NCBI GenBank assembly: GCA_049115715.1
Contig: JAGDZQ010000003.1
Location: forward strand, 253,824-317,823
Source of the DNA: JAMZMI01 sp049115715
GTDB taxonomy: Bacteria; Bacteroidota; Bacteroidia; Cytophagales; Cyclobacteriaceae
DNA length: 64,000 bases
Direction of reading: 5' to 3'
Shown here: one piece after another, positions 33,601-42,030 of the stretch
Layout: the number at the start of each line of letters is the position of its first letter
How positions within the stretch are numbered: the stretch's first letter is position 1
Notes under the pieces: model-generated
The model's database searches: none
The model's input: only the letters and a program-made list of their open reading frames with translations
Told to the model about the DNA's origin: nothing
Translations under genes and position numbers: made by a program

Positions 33601-34289
33601 TTAACGTCCGTAAGTGGAAATAGGTGTTGTTTCAAAGTATACTTACCTCCGTGTGGGCCATATGAATACATGGGGTGATGACCAATCACCATGACATGCT
33701 TGTCCTTGTTCCGCGAGATCACTTGCTCCAGCTCATAAATAGCGTCTGTCGTCGATTTGGACTCACATCCGGTTTCTCCGTCAGGTTTTTCCCATGGATG
33801 AAGTAAATACTGAGTATCTAAAATAATCAAAATGACTCCTGCATTTAGTTCGATTTCCAATGGTCCCGGACACGCATCTCTAGGTAAAAAGCTTACCTGA
33901 TCACCCACATATTCATCCACAAAATTTTGCATATTTTGTATCTGCCTCCAGCCATCTTTTTTGCCCTTCTTCCAATCATGATTACCTGGTATTATGATCG
34001 ACCTGCCCGGGAAAGCCTTCATCAAATCCAATGTCGGTTTCAACTTATTTTCATAATCGGATCTTTTGTCGTCCTCCTTCGATGGGATACCTTCTGGGTA
34101 TACATTGTCTCCAAGGAAAACCAGCACATCATTCTCGGTGGCAGAAGAAAACTGTGACTTGAGAAACTCTAAATTTTTGTCCGCTGGAAAAATGGGCTCT
34201 CCCGCATCCCCAACTAGGTATACGGATATGTCCTGAGCAGAAAGACCTATCCCAATTAGGTAAAAGATGACAAGAGTGAAAATCCTCAT
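30633..34289 (-). CDS. metallophosphoesterase / kinase-like / Omp85 barrel fusion
   Basis: The 1218-residue exported protein (signal peptide about 1-18, LVIFYLIGIGLSAQ) has three parts. Residues 20-330 are a calcineurin-like phosphoesterase of purple-acid-phosphatase type: YLVGDAG, LGDNVYPEG, IPGNHDW, IGHHPMYS and NGHEHS. Residues about 430-740 recall atypical kinases: YVLRSLDKYTDKLIP, then VLADWDRHDDQWRW and PIPRDRDQAFF. Residues about 850-1218 form an Omp85/BamA-type barrel with RGYRRTRF and a terminal Phe (FGYHF). The domain order implies a surface or periplasmic enzyme tethered to its own pore. Its stop overlaps the upstream gene's end as ATGA, so it is coupled to the SdiA-regulated-type gene. 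Confidence 0.85.
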   Translation of the reverse strand: MRIFTLVIFYLIGIGLSAQDISVYLVGDAGEPIFPADKNLEFLKSQFSSATENDVLVFLGDNVYPEGIPSKEDDKRSDYENKLKPTLDLMKAFPGRSIIIPGNHDWKKGKKDGWRQIQNMQNFVDEYVGDQVSFLPRDACPGPLEIELNAGVILIILDTQYLLHPWEKPDGETGCESKSTTDAIYELEQVISRNKDKHVMVIGHHPMYSYGPHGGKYTLKQHLFPLTDVKKKLYIPLPVLGSIYPGFRTLIGSRQDIKHPRYRLVRNAITQAMGASENVVYANGHEHSLQYIQKGTHHYVTSGSGSKSSHVVKGKHAEFAQSVRGFAKVSYTESGDASLAFFDGDQGKKIDERTLYSKQIKQTIISPEKIDFSDSTVTVPISTKYSGASSRKQFWLGVNYRELWETPVEIPVFDIGAEHGGLKVLKMGGGFQTRSLRMEAEDGRQYVLRSLDKYTDKLIPLELQKSLAADVLQDQISGANPYGAFAVPTLAEAAGIYHTNPTMVFIPDDPRFGPYRELLKGTVALYEERPNDEAAVEPHFGSGDDVKGTDDMLNKIWGDNDEVVDQPFSLRTRLLDMVLADWDRHDDQWRWVAVGKEEGKGHIWRPIPRDRDQAFFASDGFLAKVASRKWALPNFEGFHEEIKYPPGFNTSGRYFDRTFINGLDWSQWQEQITILQSKLTDQELDKAFDTWPDEIQNKAKAKTVEILKARRDDMNRFARIHYLFLSKEVEVVGSDKNELFEVERLDDERTKVTVRKISKKGKTEQILYQRTFLLSETKEIRLYGLDGKDEFKLSGETKKGIKVRIIGGEGKDKISDESIVSGISNKTLVYDRKKNTKLERSSTTKSKLSDDPAVNIYNRKEFEYDKLIPLVSVEFNPDDGLFLGGGFQFTKKAWRRDPFAYRHSLKGNVALETGAFHLYYKGTITDVVGKWDLGADLSFQRPFGVSNYFGIGNESVFDYKGENVTAGYDDEIDFYRVQYEQSRNYVFLSKQLGQKGSFKIGPEFYRFDLEKRDRGFLNTEIGQTQPEIYQDFNFLGYRSDIEVDTKNHPGMPSHGINAKLSYENLFSASSLAKDIHRVSAEFSFLLSTKIPSKLTLANRVGTVYNFNDVQFFNGATLGRATLRGYRRTRFVGDASFYHNVDLRLKLFTIRTYLLPIGTGIIGFHDVGRVWLDGETSSKWHSSKGFGIWISPLDQIAITFNMAFTDEENIPTVAFGYHF

Positions 34290-35215
34290 TTGCGTTTTGC
34301 TTCAAATTTAAGAATATATCCCTTGCCACCCTGTCCTTCTGACCCTATGAACAAATCTCCATTTGGAGCAAAACATATGCTCTCAGGTTGGAGCAGTAGA
34401 CTTCTGGGTAGTGGGTATGTGCCTTTGATGTCTCCTGTTTCATCCAACACAAGTAGCACTTTTCCAGAGAAAGCCAAGAGGTAAATCAAATTGTCCAAAG
34501 GGCTAACGGCAATGCCTGACGGTTTAAAGGTCACATCTTTTTCTTTGAGTTTCACCCCTCTTTTATCTTCCACAAAATCAACAATATCTTTTGCCCTAAT
34601 ATTGAAAAAGGGCTCTTTGTTTAGCTTATTTTTCTTCAAATCAAAAGCATAAACAGCCTTACCTTTCACTTCTTTGTCCCTTATACTCCCTTTTCCTTTG
34701 CAGGCAATTAGCAACTGATTTGTGGCGATGTGGTAGCCCAAGCCTTCGATATTGTTATCTGATGTCAGTTTGGTTTCAAACCTTTGAGTGGCTGACATTT
34801 CACCAGAAAAGTAATCGAAAGCATATACATCTCCATCGCTCTCCACTACGTACACCGTATCGCCCACCATTTCCAAGCCTTCATAATCTCCACCATTGTA
34901 AAACTCTGTAACCTTTACAATTTCTCTTTTGATGTGATCATATTCGTAAACCTTTCCTTTCTCATCCTGTACACAAAGTAATCGTGTAGAATCCAAATAA
35001 GTCAGTCCCGATAGCTCTGTCAAAACATACGGAAGAAAATGCTTTTCCAAGGGGTTCTGCAAATCGTAAACTACCGGCAATAGCGTCGTGTTCAAAAATG
35101 GATTATCCTGCTGATGTCCTTTATTGCTCAAATTGCAGCTCACCTGACCCACCCCGCTGAAAACAAGAAATAAAACAAGTACGGTGGATTTTGTTCGGTG
35201 CGAAGACTGGTTCAT
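34286..35215 (-). CDS. SdiA-regulated-like beta-propeller lipoprotein
   Basis: 309 residues with a lipobox (GVGQVSC at about 22-28) and a propeller of the SdiA-regulated family. Segments are LTELSGLTYLDSTRLLCVQD, YNGGDYEGLEMVGDTVYVVE, NNIEGLGYHIATNQLLIAC, and PESICFAPNGDLFIGSEGQG. The family is related to phytase-like and strictosidine-synthase propellers. It is translationally coupled (ATGA) to the phosphoesterase/Omp85 gene, so a shared surface function, perhaps in phosphoester metabolism, is plausible inference. Confidence 0.8.
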   Translation of the reverse strand: MNQSSHRTKSTVLVLFLVFSGVGQVSCNLSNKGHQQDNPFLNTTLLPVVYDLQNPLEKHFLPYVLTELSGLTYLDSTRLLCVQDEKGKVYEYDHIKREIVKVTEFYNGGDYEGLEMVGDTVYVVESDGDVYAFDYFSGEMSATQRFETKLTSDNNIEGLGYHIATNQLLIACKGKGSIRDKEVKGKAVYAFDLKKNKLNKEPFFNIRAKDIVDFVEDKRGVKLKEKDVTFKPSGIAVSPLDNLIYLLAFSGKVLLVLDETGDIKGTYPLPRSLLLQPESICFAPNGDLFIGSEGQGGKGYILKFEAKRK

Positions 35216-35276
35216 TCATTAAAAATATGATTATTTAACTATTCAAGATAAATTGTAGTTCAATCTTTGGTTGATC

Positions 35277-36503
35277 ATGAGCTCAGAAGCAAAAAATATT
35301 CTTACAGAGGCGAAAGATTTCGCTTTAAAAATTCTGGAAAATGAACTTCCCGAAAGCATTCAGTACCACTCAGCAGATCATACCAAATCTGTAGTTGAAG
35401 CAGCTTTAGAAATAGGCGAAAACAGCAACTTGTCTGCCGACGAAATGGAAATAGTCCAGCTTGCAGCCTGGTTTCATGACTTGGGCTATAAAAGTGGGGG
35501 CTCGGAACATGAGGTGCTAAGCACAGAAATGGCTGAAAATTTCTTAAACGAAAGAGACTATGACGCTTCGAAGGTAGAGAAAATAAAAGGTTGTATTCTC
35601 GCTACCAGAATGCCCCAGTCTCCAAAAAATAGATTGGAATGGGTGCTTTGTGATGCAGACCTAATACATCTGGCGAAAGAAGATTATTTTGAAAAATCAC
35701 GGCTCCTACTCAATGAGATGAATGAAGCCATGGGGAAAGGCTTTTCTTCTGAAGAATGGATGCAAATGAATTGTGATTTCATCACCAATCACCAATTTTT
35801 TACAGATTACGCAAGGCAAAAGTATGGTCCTATAAAGAGGGAAAACCTGGCTTCAGTTAAGAAAAAAATCAAAAAGACTGATAAGCAATCCTCAGAGGTG
35901 AAAAAGCTGGAGGAGAAAATAGAAAAGCTGAAACTGAAGGTGCAGCAAGCTAAGGAAACTACTCCTACTCGTGGGATTGAGACCATGTTTCGGCTCACCT
36001 CAAAAAATCACCTTGATCTAAGTGGAATGGCCGATAACAAGGCCAACATCATGATATCTGTTAATTCGATCATTCTTTCGGTTATTTTTAGTTTGCTTAT
36101 CAGAAAACTGGAAGAGTATCCACACTTGACCGTTCCTGCATTTATTATAACAGCCGTATGTCTGGCAACAATCATTTTCTCGATTCTAGCTACACGCCCT
36201 AATGTGACTAAAGGGGTCTTTACTCCTGAGGATATACATAATCGCAAAACCAATCTTCTGTTCTTTGGGAACTTCCATAAAATGAAACGAGAGGATTACG
36301 AGTGGGGGATGAAGGAGATGATGAAAGATGCAGATTACTTATACACTTCTCTCACTCGTGATATTTACTTCCTTGGAGTAGTCCTAGGGAAAAAATACAG
36401 ACTCCTCAGGGTTGCCTATAATATATTTATGTTCGGACTCATATTGTCCGTAATTGCCTTTATCATAGCTGAGAGGTTTTTTAAAGTGCCTGCAACTTAT
36501 TGA
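35277..36503 (+). CDS. HD domain protein with Pycsar-effector-like membrane domain (DUF5706)
   Basis: The ATG at 35277 (MSSEAKNILTEAKDF) is preferred to a TTG two codons earlier. Residues about 30-145 are an HD phosphohydrolase domain (IQYHSADHTKSVVEAA, LAAWFHDLGY, LCDADLIHLA). A coiled coil follows (about 200-230). The C-terminal part, NHLDLSGMADNKANIMISVN then two helix pairs (IILSVIFSLLI, FIITAVCLATIIFSILAT, MFGLILSVIAFIIAERF), matches the DUF5706/PycTM module of Pycsar effectors. In Pycsar the module responds to a cyclic nucleotide and damages the membrane. No classical PycC is adjacent, so a housekeeping signalling role is also possible. Confidence 0.85.
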   Translation: MSSEAKNILTEAKDFALKILENELPESIQYHSADHTKSVVEAALEIGENSNLSADEMEIVQLAAWFHDLGYKSGGSEHEVLSTEMAENFLNERDYDASKVEKIKGCILATRMPQSPKNRLEWVLCDADLIHLAKEDYFEKSRLLLNEMNEAMGKGFSSEEWMQMNCDFITNHQFFTDYARQKYGPIKRENLASVKKKIKKTDKQSSEVKKLEEKIEKLKLKVQQAKETTPTRGIETMFRLTSKNHLDLSGMADNKANIMISVNSIILSVIFSLLIRKLEEYPHLTVPAFIITAVCLATIIFSILATRPNVTKGVFTPEDIHNRKTNLLFFGNFHKMKREDYEWGMKEMMKDADYLYTSLTRDIYFLGVVLGKKYRLLRVAYNIFMFGLILSVIAFIIAERFFKVPATY

Positions 36504-36540
36504 AACAGCTAATCGTACTGATTCTTTTTCAACCTCCTCA

Positions 36541-37107
36541 ATGAACCCCTTTATCAAAAACCTCAAAGAGATTTATCATATTGGTGAGGAGATTCAATTA
36601 GCCCTTGAAAAGGAACTGAGCCATCACCTCGTTGAAAAGGACGCATTCCTCGTCCAGGAAGGACATGTTTGCCACCGCCTGTACTTCATAGTAGAGGGTT
36701 GCGTAAGAGGATATTATAATAAAGAGGGCAAAGAGGTTTCACATTGGTTTGGGTTCGAGACGGATTTTGTAACCTCGTTTCAAAGCTTTACCAGCCGCTT
36801 GCCCGGTATTGAAAACATCCAAGCAATAGAACGCACCAGCCTGTGGTCCATTTCACATAAGTCCTTGTACAAATTGTATGATCAGTATCGAGAAATTGAA
36901 AGACTCGGAAGGATCACCTGTGAGCAATATTACAACAGACTTGAAGACCGGTATGTGAACGCTCAATTCAAAAGTGCTTCAGATAGATACACGGAACTCT
37001 TAGAATCAAAAGCCCACATCATAAGACGAGTGCCATTAGGGTATATAGCCTCCTATCTGGGCATTAGTCAGGAAACTTTAAGTAGAATTCGATCTAAACC
37101 AAGCTAG
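36541..37107 (+). CDS. Crp/Fnr family transcriptional regulator
   Basis: 188 residues: an N-terminal cyclic-nucleotide-binding fold (KDAFLVQEGHVCHRLYFIVE, RGYYNKEGKEVSHWFGFETD) and a C-terminal helix-turn-helix (RVPLGYIASYLGISQETLSRIR). The ligand-pocket residues typical of true cAMP binding (RxS) are not evident; the segment reads ITSRLPGIENIQAIERTS-like, as in many Bacteroidota members that bind no known ligand. It begins 37 bases after the HD/DUF5706 gene on the same strand, so cotranscription is possible. Confidence 0.9.
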   Translation: MNPFIKNLKEIYHIGEEIQLALEKELSHHLVEKDAFLVQEGHVCHRLYFIVEGCVRGYYNKEGKEVSHWFGFETDFVTSFQSFTSRLPGIENIQAIERTSLWSISHKSLYKLYDQYREIERLGRITCEQYYNRLEDRYVNAQFKSASDRYTELLESKAHIIRRVPLGYIASYLGISQETLSRIRSKPS

Positions 37108-37178
37108 TTTCCTTTTTGACATATGTCAAAAAAAGCCGTCGATGTAGCGGATAAGTTTGCCACTCATTAAAAAAAGCA

Positions 37179-37598
37179 ATGATGACAAACGAAGTAAAAC
37201 AAAAACCATCAAACGCATTTACAGCCATATCGTGGTTGGTTCTAATTACTGGAATAATATCTTTCTTAATAGGACTATGGAATGCAGAAATGCAACTCAA
37301 CGAAAAAGGCTATTACCTAACCGTACTCGTATTGGGGCTATTTGCTGTGATATCTTTACAAAAAGCAGTGAGGGATCAATTAGAAAATATCCCGGTAACC
37401 AACGTCTACTTTGGGTTAGCTTGGTTTACCTCCATACTATCCGTTTTCCTTTTGGTTATTGGTCTATGGAATGCTGACCTACTACTAAGCGAAAAAGGTT
37501 TCTATGGAGTGTCTTTTGTGCTTAGCCTTTTCGCAGCTATTGCAGTTCAGAAAAACGTGAGAGATTCCCAAGAAATTGATGAGATTGAAAAGGAGTAG
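37179..37598 (+). CDS. YiaA/YiaB family inner-membrane protein
   Basis: 139 residues containing two copies of the YiaA/B two-helix module. The first is AISWLVLITGIISFLIGLWN then GYYLTVLVLGLFAVISLQKAV. The second is FGLAWFTSILSVFLLVIGLW then VLSLFAAIAVQKNVRD. The family is of unknown function in the cytoplasmic membrane. Two adjacent ATGs (37179 and 37182) could both start it. It follows the Crp-like regulator by 71 bases. Confidence 0.88.
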   Translation: MMTNEVKQKPSNAFTAISWLVLITGIISFLIGLWNAEMQLNEKGYYLTVLVLGLFAVISLQKAVRDQLENIPVTNVYFGLAWFTSILSVFLLVIGLWNADLLLSEKGFYGVSFVLSLFAAIAVQKNVRDSQEIDEIEKE

Positions 37599-37632
37599 TC
37601 TCTAAAGAAACTATGTAATTATGAAAGAGGGG

Positions 37633-38409
37633 TTATTTTAGGTTTTTAAGTCTGATAACCTCTTTTTCTGATAAGTGTCTCCACTTACCTCTCGTTAAAT
37701 TTTTCTTGGTCAAAGAACCAAACATAACTCGATCCAGTCGCTCCACCTGGTAGCCAAAGTGCTCAAATATCCTTCGGACAATTCTATTTTTACCCATGTG
37801 AATCTCGACCCCCAACATCATTTTATCATCAGATATGACAGCTATTTCCGTCACATTGGCAACACCGTCTTCTAGAGGTACTCCTTTAAGAATACTATCG
37901 AAATCGTCATTGGTAATAGGCTTATCAAGTGTGACTTGATAAATCTTCTTTATCTGATGAGACGGATGGGTCAATTTTTTAGCCAAATCTCCATCGTTGG
38001 TAAACAGCAGCAGGCCTGTTGTATTTCTATCCAGCCTACCTACCGGAAATATCCTTTCGTCGCAGGCAGTCTTTATCAGTGACATCACCGTTTTTCTCCC
38101 TTGCGGATCTGACGTAGTAGTAATAAAGTCAGTCGGCTTATTCAGCAAGACATATTGAAGCGTCTCAGGGTTTAAAGACTTCCCTTGATACTCCACATTA
38201 TCTGTGCGCTTTACCTTATAGCCAAGCTCGCTTACAACAGATCCATTTACTTTGATTTTACCATCGGCAATCAGCTGGTCTGCCTCACGTCGTGAGCACA
38301 CTCCAGCGTTAGCGATATACTTATTGAGTCTAAGCTCTTGAGGACGAGGTGTGAATTTCTTGCTTTCGCCTTTGTTCTCTTTTTTATCAAAAGGTTTTTT
38401 CCCCTTCAT
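37633..38409 (-). CDS. RluB/RsuA-family pseudouridine synthase
   Basis: The 258-residue enzyme has a basic N-terminal extension, an S4 RNA-binding domain (RLNKYIANAGVCSRREADQL) and the catalytic signature GRLDRNTTGLLLFTNDGDLA with the essential Asp. It modifies uridine in rRNA, most likely 23S rRNA at the RluB position. Its ATG shares one base with the scpB stop (TAATG), a pairing frequently conserved in bacteria. Confidence 0.93.
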   Translation of the reverse strand: MKGKKPFDKKENKGESKKFTPRPQELRLNKYIANAGVCSRREADQLIADGKIKVNGSVVSELGYKVKRTDNVEYQGKSLNPETLQYVLLNKPTDFITTTSDPQGRKTVMSLIKTACDERIFPVGRLDRNTTGLLLFTNDGDLAKKLTHPSHQIKKIYQVTLDKPITNDDFDSILKGVPLEDGVANVTEIAVISDDKMMLGVEIHMGKNRIVRRIFEHFGYQVERLDRVMFGSLTKKNLTRGKWRHLSEKEVIRLKNLK

Positions 38410-38969
38410 TATTCTATATCGTTACCGATCGTGTTATCTTCTTGAATAAAATCCTTCGGAGTGGGCAAATCCTTAATATCGTTGATCCCCAGATAATCCA
38501 TGAACTTCTGATTGGTGCCATAAAGCATCGGCCGTCCAATCGTTTCTGCCTTTCCTTTAATTTCGACTAATTCTTTTTCCAGAAGCTTCTGAACCGCATA
38601 GTCGCAATTTACTCCGCGTATTTGTTCAATTTCCGTTTTGGTAACTGGCTGCTTGTAGGCAATAATGGCCAATGTTTCCATTGCAGAATTAGACAACCTT
38701 TTTTTGGACTGTTGTTTCAATAAAATCCCGATGCTCGCCTGATAGGCAGGTTTGGTAAGAAACTGAAACCCTCCACCGCTTTCGACAAGTTCGAAAGAAA
38801 AGCTATCGTCCGAATATTTTTCTCCAATTTGCTTAATGCCGGCTTCTATATCTTTTTTGGGCACCTCTGCCTCAAACATTTCCTTTAGGCATGAAGCAAT
38901 TTCACTAGCATCAATAGGCTTAGGTGAGCAAAAAATCAATGCTTCAATATGATGAAAGAGATAGTCCAA
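38409..38969 (-). CDS. scpB: SMC-Scp complex subunit ScpB
   Basis: 186 residues with the two winged helices of ScpB, including SAMETLAIIAYKQPVTKTEI, IRGVNCDYAVQKLLEKELV and IGRPMLYGTNQKFMDYLGI. ScpB joins ScpA and SMC in chromosome condensation. The start is a TTG at 38969; an in-frame stop lies six bases upstream, so no other start is available for the family's N-terminus. Downstream is the pseudouridine synthase; upstream, five bases away, the DksA-like gene ends. Confidence 0.93.
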   Translation of the reverse strand: MDYLFHHIEALIFCSPKPIDASEIASCLKEMFEAEVPKKDIEAGIKQIGEKYSDDSFSFELVESGGGFQFLTKPAYQASIGILLKQQSKKRLSNSAMETLAIIAYKQPVTKTEIEQIRGVNCDYAVQKLLEKELVEIKGKAETIGRPMLYGTNQKFMDYLGINDIKDLPTPKDFIQEDNTIGNDIE

Positions 38970-38975
38970 TAAAGC

Positions 38976-39350
38976 TTATTTTTTCAATTTTGCTTCAATC
39001 GAATGCATCGTGTGAGGCACTGCTCTCAACCTTTCTTTGCTTATCAGCTTACCTGTGTCTACACAGATACCATAAGTCCCATTTTTGATCCTTATTAATG
39101 CATTTTCCAGATTATTGATAAACTTTTGTTGTCTTCCGGCAAGTTGACTCAATTGTTCTTTCTCTGCTGTATCGGCACCATCTTCCAATGTCTTCACAGA
39201 ACTTAGTGTAGCGCCACTGTCGTCACCCGCATTTCTAGTAAGTCCATCCCTCAATGAGTGAAGTTCTGCTTTTGCCTTCTCGAGTTTCTGATTTATTAGT
39301 TCTTCAAACTCTTTCAATTCTTCCTCTGAATATTTGTTTTTTTCCGACAT
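38976..39350 (-). CDS. TraR/DksA-like protein without a zinc finger
   Basis: The 124-residue protein has the helical N-terminus and C-terminal YGICVDTGKLISKERLRAVP signature of TraR/DksA relatives. Family members usually have C-x2-C...C-x2-C; here only the first Cys (GICVDTG) remains, and the later pair is replaced (HTMHSIEA). Zinc binding by the usual site is therefore lost. Similar degenerate members exist in other phyla. Regulation of RNA polymerase is possible but unproven. Confidence 0.8.
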   Translation of the reverse strand: MSEKNKYSEEELKEFEELINQKLEKAKAELHSLRDGLTRNAGDDSGATLSSVKTLEDGADTAEKEQLSQLAGRQQKFINNLENALIRIKNGTYGICVDTGKLISKERLRAVPHTMHSIEAKLKK

Positions 39351-39567
39351 GCTTAGTGAGATTTTTGTTAGAAGAAATTTTTATAAAAGTAACTAAGTTG
39401 CAATAATATAAAAACAACCGAGAATAAGGAGAGAAAAGATTGGGGAAGTAAAAAACCGAGGGCGTGAAATATAATGCTGAAAGATTAAAATACCTGATCC
39501 CCCGGTCTATTTGTAGGTGCCAGATAAAAACTTCCTACAATAGAGGAACAACCATAATTCAAAAACC

Positions 39568-40305
39568 CTAATCGAGTGATGAAACATTTATTTGTTCGTT
39601 TTCGATTAGAGAGAGCTTCTCCAGTCTTCCTTGTTCAAATAAGCTCGAAAGCTTCGTGAGTGGTGTTTTTTTATCTGCTTTGTAGTTGACATAGTCCTGA
39701 AAAGTGATTCCTGATTTTTTCACTCTATTATACGCCTCGCGAAATCTTACACCTCCTCGATTGGTGCTATATCGGTAAGCAAAATAGTCAATCAGAAAAG
39801 TCTGATCATTCACCCAGTATAAAAACACATCATCGTGATCATTTCCTCCGTTTTCTTTCTCAAAAGTAATTTTCACAAGGTGATATGATTCCTCTCCTAC
39901 CTTGTCTTTCCCTGCATACTCTGTTAAGGCGGCATCATCCGTCAGTACATAGGGTACTTGAAAAAAATACAGAACTGAATTGACAGAACTGGCATACTTT
40001 CCTTTAAGATCCTCTGAGAGTTCCAAAGTATCTTCTCCGATCAGACGATGTAGTTCCGTGCTGTTGTAGAGGTAGTCTTGAATGTGTTTTGAGTCCTTTT
40101 CAAAAAAACGGGTGTAGGTATAGTTTCCATCTTTTCTTGAGACACTGTAGTCTTTGTTTCTAAAAGAGAAAGAAATTTTCTTCTCATTTATTGAATTCAT
40201 TCCATGAGCCTCTATTGACTTTTGAATGAGATCATTAGGATTTTGACTCTTTGCGCAGTAAGTGATGCCAATACCCAGAATTAGAATTATCATTTTAATG
40301 TTCAT
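39568..40305 (-). CDS. DUF6503 family secreted protein
   Basis: 245 residues with a signal peptide (KMIILILGIGITYCAKSQ) and a mainly beta fold typical of a Bacteroidota family often annotated DUF6503. Characteristic parts are KSIEAHGMNSINEKKISFSF and YFAYRYSTNRGGVRFREAYN. Some homologues carry an erroneous deoxyribose-phosphate aldolase label; no aldolase motif is present. It may be a periplasmic lipid-binding fold. Isolated gene. Confidence 0.7.
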   Translation of the reverse strand: MNIKMIILILGIGITYCAKSQNPNDLIQKSIEAHGMNSINEKKISFSFRNKDYSVSRKDGNYTYTRFFEKDSKHIQDYLYNSTELHRLIGEDTLELSEDLKGKYASSVNSVLYFFQVPYVLTDDAALTEYAGKDKVGEESYHLVKITFEKENGGNDHDDVFLYWVNDQTFLIDYFAYRYSTNRGGVRFREAYNRVKKSGITFQDYVNYKADKKTPLTKLSSLFEQGRLEKLSLIENEQINVSSLD

Positions 40306-40405
40306 ATCAAGCGATACGTTAAAAAAAAGAATGCGACTATTCGATGAATGTTATTTGTAATTACCACGACAGGTTCAACCGCTCATCTTAATTTTGTCAA
40401 TCCAA

Positions 40406-41821
40406 ATGAAAAACAAATTCAAAAGTCTATACAATCCCGCCCTTATCCTTCTTCTCATTATGGTCGCGGGATGCTCAGGTAACAACAAACGAAATGAGGC
40501 AGTCAAACCTTTGAAGCTGCCCCTATCACTCGTGAGTTTCAATATTGATTTCCCAATTGGCGAATTAGAAGAGGGTATCAATGGTGTGCTAAAAAAAGTA
40601 TTGATAGATGATGTAATGCCTTTAAATAAAAAGGGAGGCAAACTGTTTCTTCGAGTTGAAAAAAGTGGAAGACTTGATCTCGCCATACGTGAAAATAAAA
40701 TTTACGCCTCCTTGCCTCTAGACGTTGTGGTCGCAGTGAAGAAAAAAGTGATGGGAATTACTTTTAGCAATCAAGATACACCTATCACATTTTCAGGCAT
40801 TATTGAGACAAAAGCCTCAGCAAGCTTGGATAGCATGTGGAATTTCACTCTTGCCTGCGAAGAGATGAATATGAAATGGTTAAGCGATCCATCTGTCAAC
40901 ATTATGGGAATCAACCTTGATCTAAGTAAGACAGTAAACAAAGCACTAACGCAAAATGAAGATAAAATCCTCTCTGAAATATGTGGAGCAATCAATAACA
41001 ATATTGACTTCAAAAAGGCGCTAACAAAAGTCTGGAAAGACATTCAAAAGCCGATAAGAATTGCCAAAAAACCAATTGAAGCATGGCTCTACGCTACTCC
41101 AGAAGCATTAAATGCAGTACTCCTCCCATTGGTAAGAGACACCTTGAGCCTTCATGTAGAGTATAGGGGGAACCTTCATATCAAAACAGAAAACATTCCA
41201 CAAATAGCCATAAAAGAGCTTCCGATCAAAAGCGAGACACTCAACACGCAATCATCGATTTTGGCATATATTCAGGTGGAGTTACCACTGGATAAACTCG
41301 AAGGGATTTTAACGGAACAGGTAGTAGGCAAAACTTATGCTTATGATAAGTATTCGGCAAAGGTTGATGAAATACAACTAGAAGCAAACGAGCAGAATAT
41401 AAAGGCTATTGTGAATCTGTCAGAGGGCATAGATGGAGTTGTCACCGTAGAAGGGAAGCCTAAATTGAATCGTTCCAAAAAACTAATGATTGAGGACTTT
41501 GAATATGATCTTAAATCTGAAGATGAAGCCGCCAAAGCTGCCGACTGGCTCACGCATTCTATGGTGGAGACCTATGTATCTTCTAAGCTTTCCGTGGATC
41601 TTTCGTCCGTTTTTTCTAATCTGGACAGTATGGCAAACCAAGGTATTGCCAAATCTAAGTTGTCAAAAAAAATAAACGCCAAGCTCAATTTTGATGACGT
41701 CAAATCCTACGAACAACAAATGGTTGGCGATACACTCAAATGGATATTTTATATAGAAGGAGATGCTAATATGATGCTCAAAAAAGAAGTCTTTAAGAAA
41801 AAATCATTGGAGCAAAATTAA
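40406..41821 (+). CDS. DUF4403 family lipoprotein
   Basis: The ATG at 40406 (MKNKFKSLYNPALILLLIMV) gives a lipobox at VAGC; a TTG four codons upstream is unlikely. The 471-residue protein consists of long amphipathic beta segments (LPLDVVVAVKKKVMGITFS, ILAYIQVELPLDKLEGILTE, KAIVNLSEGIDGVVTVEGKP). This agrees with DUF4403, whose members look like tubular lipid-binding proteins. The function is not established. Isolated gene, divergent from the DUF6503 gene. Confidence 0.85.
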   Translation: MKNKFKSLYNPALILLLIMVAGCSGNNKRNEAVKPLKLPLSLVSFNIDFPIGELEEGINGVLKKVLIDDVMPLNKKGGKLFLRVEKSGRLDLAIRENKIYASLPLDVVVAVKKKVMGITFSNQDTPITFSGIIETKASASLDSMWNFTLACEEMNMKWLSDPSVNIMGINLDLSKTVNKALTQNEDKILSEICGAINNNIDFKKALTKVWKDIQKPIRIAKKPIEAWLYATPEALNAVLLPLVRDTLSLHVEYRGNLHIKTENIPQIAIKELPIKSETLNTQSSILAYIQVELPLDKLEGILTEQVVGKTYAYDKYSAKVDEIQLEANEQNIKAIVNLSEGIDGVVTVEGKPKLNRSKKLMIEDFEYDLKSEDEAAKAADWLTHSMVETYVSSKLSVDLSSVFSNLDSMANQGIAKSKLSKKINAKLNFDDVKSYEQQMVGDTLKWIFYIEGDANMMLKKEVFKKKSLEQN

Positions 41822-42030
41822 CCGCCCGTTTTGCTTAAGCTTTGACTCCACCACTGTTCTTCATCGAAGAAAAAGCTATGTTCGTCCAAACAATTTGGCT
41901 CTTCAGGCTCTTTAATAGTTAATTCGCTAAAAGTCTAACTGATTACAGCTTTGATAAAGATCAAAACCAGATTTATCGGATTCTATTTAAGTATTATTTG
42001 GATTATAATTCTAAGCCTGTCTCTCGCCAG

